This document shows positions 11,192 through 21,097 of a stretch of 64,000 nt of DNA, piece after piece. The DNA lies in NCBI GenBank assembly GCA_019426215.1, contig CM033397.1, positions 23,438,480-23,502,479 of the forward strand. Reading direction: 5' to 3'. The notes below the pieces were generated by a model. The model was not told the origin of the DNA, ran no database searches, and saw nothing but the letters and a program-made list of their open reading frames with translations. Position numbers and translations under genes: made by a program. How positions within the stretch are numbered: position 1 is the stretch's first letter; the number at the start of each line of letters is the position of its first letter. This DNA is from Buddleja alternifolia (Eukaryota; Streptophyta; Magnoliopsida; Lamiales; Scrophulariaceae).

Positions 11192-14100
11192 TTATGTGTT
11201 TAAGTCAATCATACCTAATTCACTTCTCAGAGTGAGAAAGCGTTGTTCGTTGAGCGCCTTGGTGAAGATGTGCCAATTGTTTGTCAGTTCCAATGAAATG
11301 CATGGAGATATCTTTCTTTTGAACATGGTCACACAAGAAATGGTATCTAATGTCAATGTGTTTGGTTCTAGAATGAAGGACAGGATTTTGGGTCATAGCT
11401 AAAGCGCTTTGGTTATCACAATGGATTGGGGTAGGACCTAGGATTGTTTCATAATCTCTAAGTTGTTGCCTCATCCAAAGGATTTGTGCACAACAGCTTC
11501 CAGCAGCTACATACTCTGCCTCAGCGGTAGAAGTCGCTATGGATTGTTGTTTCTTACTATGCCACGAAACTAGCCTATCACCTAGAAATTGACATGTACC
11601 ACTAGTACTTTTTCTATCTATTTTGCATCCTGCAAAATCTGCGTTTGAATAACCAACTAGTTCAAAAGGAGAGTCCTGTGGATACCATAAGCCCACATTT
11701 TGTGTGCCTTTTAGGTATTTAAGGATTCTCTTGGTAGCATTTAAGTGTGATTCTCTAGGATCAGATTGAAATCGTGCACACATGCATACCGAAAATATAA
11801 TATCAGGTCTACTAGCGGTAAGATAAAGAAGTGATCCAATGATACCTCTATAGTTAGTGATATTGATTTTCTTCCCACTTTCATCTTTATCGAACTTAAG
11901 CGTTTGGCTCATTGGAATTTTTGAAGATGATGCATTTTCCATACCAAATTTAGCTTGGTTTATAAATGTTCCAGTAGTGAGTTGTTTAACTTGTAATCCT
12001 AAGAAGAAAGTTAATTCACCCATCATGCTCATTTCAAATTAATCTTGCATCATTTTCGAAAATTTCTCACACAATCGCTTATTTGTAGAATCAAATATAA
12101 TATCATCAACATAAATTTGGACTAAGAGAATATCTTCATTATGGGTAATTTTAAATAACGTTGTATCAACGCTACCTTTTGAGAAGCCTTTACCAATAAG
12201 GAAGATAGAGAGAGTGTCATACCATGCTCTTGGTGCTTGTTTAAGGCCATAGAGTGTCTTATCCAATTTGTAGACCATACTCTTGCCATGGTTGTTGATG
12301 AATCCTGGAGGTTGCTCCACATATACTTCTTCTTGGAGTTTACCATTCAGGAAAGCACTCTTCACGTCCATTTGGTATACTGTGAACTTGTTGAATGCGG
12401 AAAACGCTAGGAACATTCTAATCGCTTCAAGACGGGCTACTGGGGCATATGTTTCATCAGAATCAATTCCTTCTTCTTGACAATAACCCTGAGCGACAAG
12501 TCTGGCTTTGTTTCTTATAACAATGCCATCTTCATCCATCTTGTTCCTAAAAACCCATCTAATCCCAATAACTCCTTGGTGAGTTGGTCTTGGTACTAGT
12601 GTCCAAACCTTGCTTCTCTCAAATTGGTTAAGCTCTTCTTGCATTGCTTCTACCCAACTTGAATCACTAAGCACTTCATCCACTTTCTTTGGTTCCATTT
12701 GAGATAGGAAGCTTGCGAACATGGCCTCATTGATTGTAGCGGACCTAGTTCTAACAGGTGTTTCAATATCTCCAATCACTAGCTCTGGTAGATGGTCTCT
12801 AAGCCATTTGCGGTCTGGTTGGAACGGGTTGAGAGACTCTTGATTATCAATCGCTTGATTCTCATATGTCTCTTGCGTAGACGCTGCATCATTCATAGTT
12901 CCAATCTGCTCTTGATGATCATTCTCTTCATGATCATCAGCAATTCTGACATTATCATTATTGTTAACCTCACGAGTATCCTTAGGAAAAGGTACACGAA
13001 TCTCATCATCTTCGTCATCACTATCATCACCAAGATTGATTTGTGACGCTTGTTGGGTGAGATCTTCAATTCCTACATCATCAGGATTAACTTTACTCGG
13101 TTCTTGGTTAGCATCATCAAACGCAACATGAATGGATTCTTCAACCTTTGATTTGATCTTATTTAGGATGCGAAAGCTCTTTCCATTTTTGGCATATCCT
13201 AGAAAGATTCCTTCATCCGCTTTAGGATCAAATGTCTTTAGGCTTTGGAATCCATTGTTATGAATGAAACATTTTGAACCAAAAATATGAAAATATGAAA
13301 CGTTAGGCTTACGTCCCTTCCACAACTCATATGGAGTCTTCTCATGTTGCTTGTTGATCATACACCGGTTCTGAGTGTAGCAAGCGGTGTTGATGGCTTT
13401 GGCCCAAAACCTTTGAGGCAGCTTGGACTCTGCTAACATCGTCCTTGCGGCTTCTTTAAGCGTTCTGTTCCATCGCTCAGCAACTCCATTCTGTTGAGGT
13501 GTTCTACGAGCAGAATACTCATGAAGTATTCCTAAATCTGTACAAAACTTCTCAACAAATTGGTTAGTAAATTCAGTTCCTCTATCGCTTCTCATTCTCT
13601 TCACCCTTAGATCTTTCGAATTTTGCATTTGACGAATTAGCGCTGTGAGCTTGACACTAGTTTCATCTTTGGTCGCTAGAAATTCTACCCATGTATAGCG
13701 AGAGAAATCATCAACTATTACTAGCGAGTACTTTTTACCACTAACACTCATGATTTGAATAGGGCCAAACAAATCTAGATGCAATAGTTCAAGAACTCTA
13801 GAAGTAGATAGACATGGTTTCTTTTTAAAAGATGATTTAACTTGTTTACCCATTTGGCATGCATCACATAAGCGATTTTTCTGAAAGGAACCCTTAGGTA
13901 ATCCTTCTACAAGATTTAGCGATATTACTTGAGAGATTGCCTTTAAGTTGAGGTGATTCATTTTTCTATGCCATAACCAACCCAATTCATTTTGACTTTT
14001 AGCAACAAAGCATGTGGGGTTGTTATCAGATGTAGAATCCCAATCTACTAAATACACATTGTTTGTTCTTTTTTCTCTTAATTTAGTAGACTTAGTCTTA

Positions 14101-14405
14101 GCGTCGTTAACGTAGCAGAAGTCGCTTGAGAATTTTACTTCAAAGCCTTTATCACAAAATTGACTAATGCTTAACAGGTTATGCTTAAGACCCTCAAGGT
14201 AATATACATCACTGATCATGATGTTCCCCCTATGCATGATACCTATACCTTTGGTTTTACCTTTGGAGTTATCACCGAATATAACTTGAGGACCATTGGT
14301 AGCTTGATAGTTGACTAGAAGATTTTTAGAACCAGTCATGTCTCTTGACGATCCACTATCAATGTACCAAACTGAAGTATCGGTGCTGGCTCTAGGTACC
14401 TTCAT
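11192..14405 (-). pseudogene. SIRE pol: protease, integrase, RT, RNase H (broken)
   Basis: Starts at ATG 14405 (MKVPRAS), in a different frame from gag. In order: protease motif [11 protein letters not shown]-pre-integrase LWHRKMNHL with C-x2-C; integrase with HLDLFGP, SDRGTEF and [10 protein letters not shown] (D, D, E kept); RT with YVDDI and [11 protein letters not shown]; RNase H with ADFAGC, STAEAEYVAAGS and HCDNQSA. Breaks: the stop at 12039 (Gln codon CAA to TAA; the second copy reads MQDQFEM there) splits RT from RNase H; an in-frame loss of 8 codons near 11950; and a 2-nt deletion near 11260 that shifts the C-terminal frame, so the true end LGMIDLNT lies at 11192. It would replicate and integrate the element if intact. 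Confidence 0.92.
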
Positions 14406-14418
14406 TTAAAGGATAATT

Positions 14419-15639
14419 CTAATTCTTCTTAGGTACCCATGTTGTTTTGGGTCCTTCAGCGTTAGTAACTTTGGTTTGAATTAGAACTTTAGGAACCCAT
14501 ATTTGCCTAGTCTTCATTTTAGGAATACTGGCCTTCTTGGGTTTCACATCGTGTTGTGTGTGTTTTTTGGGTGTGTAATAATATCCTCGATTATAATAGT
14601 AGTCATAATCATAGTCATAGTCATAATCATCGTAGTATCGATAATATGATCTTGACTGTCTTGGATATGGACGCTGGTATTTCCTTGACGCTGGCTTGGG
14701 TTGCACTTTTGGTGCTTGACGCTTAGCGCTTGATTCACAGTGGTTAGGTTTATCCTTAGCCTTTTGAGCGTTTGGATGAACCTTTCTTTGTGAATCATTT
14801 GTCTTTGTCTTTCCCTTGCCTGAGTCAGCTTTGGCTTTCTCATTTGGCCTGGTACCGTTGTTGCAAGGTTCATTCAGCGTTTGACTTTGTGAACTTTTCT
14901 CAACAAAGAGAACACCCTTTCCTTTGTTGTTTGCCGTAACATTAGATTTATTTGGTTGTTTACCGAATTTATTGCATCCTAAACCGGTCTTTTCACCAAA
15001 TAATCTAGTTACCTCAGTCACATTATCCAAGTTTCTAGAAGATTTTGATAATGATGAGATGAGCTGCTCTGATTTAGCAAGTCTAGCGATCAGATCAGCT
15101 TCTCTCTTGACTATTATATCAAGATCATTTTTTAATTGAATAATTTCACTCTCAAGCGATTGGTTCTTCTCAATGCACTGTTGCTGAACTCGCAACTCTG
15201 CTCTGAGCGTCACTTTATCTCTTGTGAGTGATGAGATAATAGCGAGATCATTTTGATATATTTTGGCAGCTTCTTGACATTCATTGTAGTATTCTTTCAC
15301 TTTGTCAAGTAATTCATCATAAGAAAGAGGAATTGCTAATTCATTGATTACCTCTGGTAGCGAGTCGTCAGATGCTTCATCATCTCTTGCCATAAGATAA
15401 ATCAACGCTGAGTCGCTTGTAGGCTCATCATCACTGCTTTCAACTGATGATTCCAAATCCTCTTCAGGTGCGGAGAATGGTTCAGATTCTGCTAGCAAAC
15501 CTTGTTGGCGAAGGTTGCTCTTGAATTGGTTTCTATCCGCATAGTCTTGCCTTGAGGGCTTTGACACATTTAGATAAGGGCAATTTACCTGGTAGTGCCC
15601 TGGTTTCCTGCAATTATAACACAAATTAGTTTTCATTTT
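14419..15639 (-). CDS. SIRE gag, C-terminal part with zinc knuckle
   Basis: In frame with the upstream gag (15640-16635) and separated from it only by one TAG at 15640-15642. The nucleocapsid-type CCHC knuckle (C-x2-C-x4-H-x4-C, CYNCRKPGHYQVNC) starts 5 residues after the ATG at 15636. A coiled-coil-like acidic region (about residues 90-200), a Lys-rich region and a run of alternating Asp-Tyr (14600-14640) follow, with WVPK-type repeats at the end. It probably binds element RNA in the virus-like particle. It could be made by stop readthrough or as a separate product, or the TAG may simply be a mutation. Confidence 0.75.
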   Translation of the reverse strand, partial: KMKTNLCYNCRKPGHYQVNCPYLNVSKPSRQDYADRNQFKSNLRQQGLLAESEPFSAPEEDLESSVESSDDEPTSDSALIYLMARDDEASDDSLPEVINELAIPLSYDELLDKVKEYYNECQEAAKIYQNDLAIISSLTRDKVTLRAELRVQQQCIEKNQSLESEIIQLKNDLDIIVKREADLIARLAKSEQLISSLSKSSRNLDNVTEVTRLFGEKTGLGCNKFGKQPNKSNVTANNKGKGVLFVEKSSQSQTLNEPCNNGTRPNEKAKADSGKGKTKTNDSQRKVHPNAQKAKDKPNHCESSAKRQAPKVQPKPASRKYQRPYPRQSRSYYRYYDDYDYDYDYDYYYNRGYYYTPKKHTQHDVKPKKASIPKMKTRQIWVPKVLIQTKVTNAEGPKTTWVPKKN

Positions 15640-16635
15640 CTATTCATTGGATAATCGCTTTGAGACTACTGGCGCTGAGAGATTTTGAGTAGGGGACGGA
15701 GGCGCTTGGTATGGAACTGGCGCTACTGGTTGGGGTGCAGAGTACACTGGCGCTTGATACTGAGGCACTGGAGCAGGGAGAGGAGTCTGAAATGACGTTT
15801 GTCCGATAGGATTTCTCTTTTCATATCTTAGAAATTTTTTGAATTTTTTGACCAATAAAGCCATTTCCTTTTCTTCATTTAATTCCATAGTTTTAGCCTC
15901 ACTAACCGCTTTACCCTTGCTTTTGGTTGTAGCGATTAAAGCTCCTGATTTAGTCACTGAAGTCGATGTGTCGCTGACTTCACCCAATTCGAACTCAAAT
16001 GCCTTTAACTCTGAAAAGACATGCTCTGGAGTAAGAGTCTCCAATGTCTGTGATTCTCTCATAGCAACAGTCTTAATTAGATACTTGCTTGGAAGACTTC
16101 TGAAAATCTTGTTGACCATTTCTTTGTTAGTCAATTCCTTGTCTAATGACGCTAACTCTGTAACAAGCAAAGTAAACCTTGCGTCCCATTGTTCTAGCGT
16201 CTCATTGGGCTGCATCTTGAAATGCTCAAATTTTTGCATGGCTATGAAAAACTTATTCTCCTTCATTTGTGCTGATCCTTCACACACTATAGCCAGCTTA
16301 TCCCATATTTCTTTGGAAGTCTTACATTGCTTGATCTTGTTAAATAATGCATCGTTGTCTCCTAACGCTGAGTAAAGTGCACTTCGTCCAACATTATCTA
16401 GATTTGCTCTTTTTCGATCCTCAGGCGTCCATTCTAACTTTGGTTTCTCGACATAACCATCTGGAGTGGCCTCGGTTGCTCCAGGGGCTCGAGTTACAAC
16501 TTTCATAATCTGAATGAGACCACCTGTAATTACATCACACATTTCACTATCGCATGAGCACAAGTAAGCGAATGCTCTAAGTTTCCAAGAATCATAATTT
16601 GACTCTACCAACTTAGGAATTTTGTTGAAAGCCAT
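15640..16635 (-). CDS. SIRE gag, N-terminal (UBN2-type) part
   Basis: Starts MAFNKIPKLVESNYDSWKLR, the usual start of plant Copia gag proteins (xFxGxNYxxWKxxM). The UBN2-type capsid region spans about residues 75-230 (ALYSALGD, AKEIWDKL-like SKEIWDKLAIV, ETLEQWDARFTLLVTEL, LPSKY). A Pro-rich tail (QAPVYSAPQPVAPVPYQAP) precedes the TAG. It forms the structural shell of the particle. It begins about 100 bp after the primer site. Confidence 0.85.
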   Translation of the reverse strand: MAFNKIPKLVESNYDSWKLRAFAYLCSCDSEMCDVITGGLIQIMKVVTRAPGATEATPDGYVEKPKLEWTPEDRKRANLDNVGRSALYSALGDNDALFNKIKQCKTSKEIWDKLAIVCEGSAQMKENKFFIAMQKFEHFKMQPNETLEQWDARFTLLVTELASLDKELTNKEMVNKIFRSLPSKYLIKTVAMRESQTLETLTPEHVFSELKAFEFELGEVSDTSTSVTKSGALIATTKSKGKAVSEAKTMELNEEKEMALLVKKFKKFLRYEKRNPIGQTSFQTPLPAPVPQYQAPVYSAPQPVAPVPYQAPPSPTQNLSAPVVSKRLSNE

Positions 16636-16734
16636 AATGAGATGTTTTTAAAGAGAAAAAGCAAGGCGACTAAGTTAAAAAACAAATGGATCTGAACAAG
16701 TAGTTATGCTCAGAAACGCTTAGGTTTCTAATTC

Positions 16735-16750
16735 AACCGCTTTGATACCA
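16735..16750 (-). other. Primer binding site, initiator Met-tRNA type
   Basis: On the - strand TGGTATCAAAGCGGTT, two bases after the 5' LTR. TGGTATCAxAGC is the standard complement of the plant initiator tRNA-Met 3' end used by Copia elements. Confidence 0.88.
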
Positions 16751-16752
16751 CT

Positions 16753-18240
16753 TGATGGTCCAAAGTGGTATACGAAAGGGTCTAGAAGGGGGGGTTGAAT
16801 AGACCCTGAAGTCTTTTTAAACTTCAAAAATTTCGTGTTACTTTTCAAAGATCTGAACGCTTGGAAGGCTGAGCGCTTGGGTCAGGCGCTTCAGTAAACA
16901 TAGCTTAGACTTAGTGAGTTTAGCAATTTACCAAAGTAGGGTAATGCTTAGATCACTTAATCAGGGTTAGCACAGCGGAAATGATTTTTAGCGTTCTTTT
17001 AGATAATTTAATCGCTTTGCAATTTTACTTGTCTTTTATAATAATGTAAAATGACAGATATAAGACAGTCAAATATAAATGACACAATAATTTATAAGGT
17101 TCACTGGGTGATGTAATCCCAGCTATGTCCTTCTTCTCCTTTTTCACTTGGAGGAAATTACTAAGATGATTATCAAAGAATCACACAGAATCTTCTACAA
17201 GATAGTAAAGAATGAAAATGATCTCGGGCTCCTTGATCACACAGATTTCAGCACCAATGAAGATCGTCTTCTACAAGCTTCTCTCACTCAGAAATACTGC
17301 ATGTAATGAGTTTCAACAACTTTTCTCACTCAGATGAAAGGTTGAGGTTTTTGTCACAAGGGTTTGTTTGTATTTGGGAAGATCAAACAACTTGGAATAT
17401 CTCAATGGGAATTTAGGTTTCTTCTTTGGAAGATGTTTGAGATATTTGTGACTGTCTGGAATATAGATAAAAAGCTTGAAGGAATTTTGGCTATGGAGAT
17501 TCTTAGCTTATTCTTGTGTACGTAATTTTCTCTTGTAAATGTTTTGTACCGTGCTTTTCTAGGGTCTGCTAAAGGTAAGGTATTTATAGGCAATTCTTGG
17601 GATCTGTCCGTTGGACACATGTAGGAGCGTGTCTTTCATATAGCGCGTGATTCTACCTAAAGCTTGACATTCCTGAAACACTGCTGGCACCGATTGGATG
17701 GTAGCAGCTATGAACTCTGAAGTTCTGACAGTCTGGTCAAAAAGGTGGCTTGTCCACAAGTCACAGTAGCTTATCACATTTAATGCTCTTATCAGACATT
17801 TAATGCATTTGAATTTATTTCCCGTTGGAAATAAATGTCCGTTGAATGATTGCATTTAAGTCCTTCGTGACTTGAGGATTTATTTCAAGTGAATTTGTCA
17901 TTGATCGCTTAAGTGCTTTGAGCGCTTGATCCATAAATCCTAAAAAAGGTCCTTTAGCGTTTGACGGACGCTAAGAGACAAATCTTCATCTCTGGCTGAC
18001 TTCAGACGCTGATCTTCAACTTCTTCTCTAATAGACTCACCTAGAATTCTATTAGTGATTCAGTATCCAATACTTAGTCTAAAATCTACAAAGATAAAAA
18101 TTACAAGCCTAAACAAAATTACAAACTTTTAAACGCTTAAACAATGATCTATGGAAAACATAAACATACATTTTATTTGGGGTCTAACATTGAATCCTAT
18201 CTTGTCATCATCAAAACATCTAACATGAAATTTCCTAACA
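16753..18240 (-). repeat. 5' LTR of the complete SIRE element (1488 bp)
   Basis: Starts (on +) TGATGGTCC and ends TTTCCTAACA at 18240, followed by ATAAG. The TATA box is TATTTATA at 17581-17588 (- strand promoter). The G run is only 7 long here. It carries the 141-bp block (about 17772-17912) that the 3' LTR has lost. It drives the genomic RNA leftwards. Confidence 0.92.
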
Positions 18241-20737
18241 ATAAGTTAGGCTCCTCAAAACTTCTACTTGAATTTGGTATAAAATCTTTCCAAAAATTCT
18301 TCAGCCAAGTGCAACGTGATGATGTGGCATAAGTGGTTGACTGGGTGTTGACTGTTTGGACGTTCGAACATTGAAAAACTCAGGTTCAAACGTTGATGAT
18401 GTGGAGATGTTCGAACATTGAATTCCACACATTAAAACGTTGAAGGCAGCGTCATCTAAAATTATATGTTTTTCGTCCGCTTTCCTCGATTGTTATGATT
18501 TTCACCCTGTACTTTTTTAACACATAATTCAAAGCCACAAGTGGTCAAAATCACACATAAACAACCCAAAACCATACAAATATTGGGCTGTCAAACACGT
18601 AAAACTCACGCTTATCAACACCTCCAAACTTAACATTGATCGTCCCCGAGTAATAAAAAGACATAGACATAAGGAACCTAGATCTAAACATCAAACTTAA
18701 CCAAAACAAAAATGAAAATGACTCACTATCGTGGAGTTCAAAATTGCACTTAGCATGTGCAATAAGCCTTTAAACTTCAAAGTTACCCCGAGAGGACGAG
18801 TTTTATCTCATGGGGGTTTGTAGAAGATATACCCACAAAATCAAAAAAAAATTTAGTTACAAGCCAGTTAATGCAAACTTGAAATTTTCAACTACAGAAA
18901 TAGTGGCATAAAAAAATCTTACAGTTAAGCTCAGAACTTCTCAAGTGTATCTTTCCATCATGCTCGTGCTAACACCTAGAGTATAAAGAACATTCCAAAG
19001 GGTGTAGTGATTTTAATCTAGGGTCTTATAGTCGAGTGGCATCCTTATCGATTTTTGGAGTTAGTTTCAAGATTTATCAACCATTCAACTCATAATGGAA
19101 CAAGACTCATAAATAACTTCTTAGCCATTAATTATTGTAACTTAAGACTTTTCAACCTTATTCATTGGCTTGAGCATGGCTCAAAATAGCATGATAGGTA
19201 CAGTGCGTGGCTATGAAACTTTTTTTACCCCTAGTACCACCAGCCTGACTATGAAACTTTTTACCTCCAGTGCAGTTATATCAATCAGATTACTTTATTG
19301 TTCTTTAGAACTCACTTGATTCGCATTATCATGAAGATCAATCACTTTAAAGTATCAATAACTACTAATTACTTGAAACATCATAAAGCATCTTGGTCAA
19401 TATCTCTACGAAATTACCCTTCATATTTTAGAAGGAAAATTCATTCAACTCCTTTACCTTTCGATTATGTGTGTGTTGTCATCTAAGGAATCATAAATTC
19501 TAAACTAGGGTCAACATGAGTAATACCAAGATGACATGGTTCAATTATTGTATTTATTCACAAATTTTCAAGAATTTTTTCAAGTAATGCCACTATTTCG
19601 AGTTTCATAAATGAAGATCACAAAAACTAGCAAGCTTGAATCCATAGAAAAAAATCTTGCATCAAAGCTCAAGATATCATCACATTAAGCACAAGATCGG
19701 GCCCACACACCCCCAAACTTGAACTAAGCAATAAATCTCACAAGGAAATTAAAGCTACTCCAACCACCCTCAAACTTAAACCTAACATTGCCCTCAATGT
19801 TACATCCAAACACAAACCGCGAAAAGGGTTCAAAGGAGTACTTACAGGACGAAATGCTAAAAAGCAAACCTAGGAGTAATCAGTTGAGCCTAAAATCGAG
19901 GTGATCCTATCAATGCTCACTAAAACGTATGAAAACTTCTACTCACTCTCGTCACTCATCCCAACAAAGAAAAATATTGCATCTATGCACAAGCTAAGAC
20001 AAAAGACATTAGAAAGGCAGTACAAATAGATAGTAAACAATGTAAGATTAGTACATGCTGAATAAAAATAAATAAAAGCAGGACAAAAACAACTAAATGA
20101 AACATCACAACCAAAAACAAAAACAGAAAAAAAGTATCTAAAGGATCCAGAAGCATAATAACAATGTCACTGCTCGGCATCGTCATCATCATCATCTCCA
20201 TGATCATCCTTATCTCCCTCAGATAGGGGTGAAGGTGGCGATTTGGTGGTGTATTAGGGTTGGATTTTGGGATTGTTGTGATTTGGGGATAAAAGGACGA
20301 TTTGGATTGTTTGGAGTTGTTCAGAATTGTCTCTACTGTTTCTCTTATTTTTTTTCTCAACGTTCGAACGCTGAACACAGTAGCATCCCAAATTTTGCCC
20401 AATCCAATGTTCAAACGTCCATTACCCAACGTTCCAACATTGTAAGTAGTGTAAAAATTTTTCCTTCGACAATTTGTTTCCTACAATCCGAAAGAACAAA
20501 ATCAAAAACGAAAGATCAAAACACAAAAACTAAAGCAAATTAAAAGCAAATTAAAAGCAAACTATAAGCAAGCAAAACAATAAAAAAACAAGAAGATTGG
20601 GTTGCCTCCCAAGAAGCGCTCGTTTATAGTCAGTAGCTTGACTGTTCAGAGGCACCTTAAGTCGACGGATCATGGAGCTTGACAAACAATTTGTCTACGC
20701 TCCAGTCAACTCCCGAGTAGTGTTTCAACCGGTGCCC
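18241..20737 (-). mobile_element. Athila-like Gypsy 3' non-coding region
   Basis: No gene. It continues the remnant at 3523-4469. It contains the (C)CCCAAACTT...AACATTG(C/T)CCTCAATG type text (about 18625 and 19700-19800) and the TTGCCTCCCAAGAAGCGCT text (about 20601) seen in untranslated parts of Athila-type Gypsy elements. It also has repeated GTTCGAACGTTG-like words (18360-18450, 20355-20440). On the - strand it lies downstream of the integrase, where Athila elements can carry an env-like ORF, but none is readable. Confidence 0.5.
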
Positions 20738-21097
20738 ATTGGTTAAGAAAAAACTTGTCCATCATTGGTGATAAGTTCCACAGCCCCTGATGAGTACATA
20801 CGTGTGACACAAAAAGGTCCTGACCACTGAGACTTGAGTTTTCTGGGATAAAGCTTGACTCTCGAGTTGTACATCAACACTACCTCGCATTCCTCAAATT
20901 ACTGGGAAAGAATGTGCTTATCGTGCCACTTCTTGGTTCGTTCCTTGTACATTTTTGCATTCCCGTACTTGTCGTATCTCCATTCCTCTAACTCATTCAA
21001 TTTAAGCAATCATTTGGTACCTACAACACTCGCATCAAAGTTAAGAGACTTGATAGCCCAATAAGCACGATGTTCAAGTTCAACAGGGAAGAGACAC
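20738..21097 (-). pseudogene. Gypsy integrase C-terminal part
   Basis: On the - strand the remains read LPVELEHRAYWAIKSLNFD, then [47 protein letters not shown] and SGAVELI. This is the C-terminal region of Athila/Tat-type integrases. Several stops are present. The rest of the integrase lies at 23581-24322; about 2.5 kb has been inserted between them. Confidence 0.75.

Larger units (their letters stand above)
4470..18240 (-). mobile_element. Complete SIRE-type Ty1/Copia retrotransposon, 13.8 kb
   Basis: Flanked by the 5-bp duplication ATAAG (4465-4469 and 18241-18245), with LTR ends TG...CA. Order on the - strand: 5' LTR, primer site, gag, zinc-knuckle gag part, protease-integrase-RT-RNase H, long spacer, third ORF, polypurine tract, 3' LTR. 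The domain order integrase before RT gives Ty1/Copia. RNase H blocks such as VSWHSKKQQS and EAEYVAAGSCCAQ, the long spacer, and an ORF after pol point to the SIRE/Maximus lineage. It is inserted in an Athila-like remnant. Stops at 15640, 12039, 8437, 7681 and 6591, and several frameshifts, make it non-autonomous as read. Confidence 0.93.
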
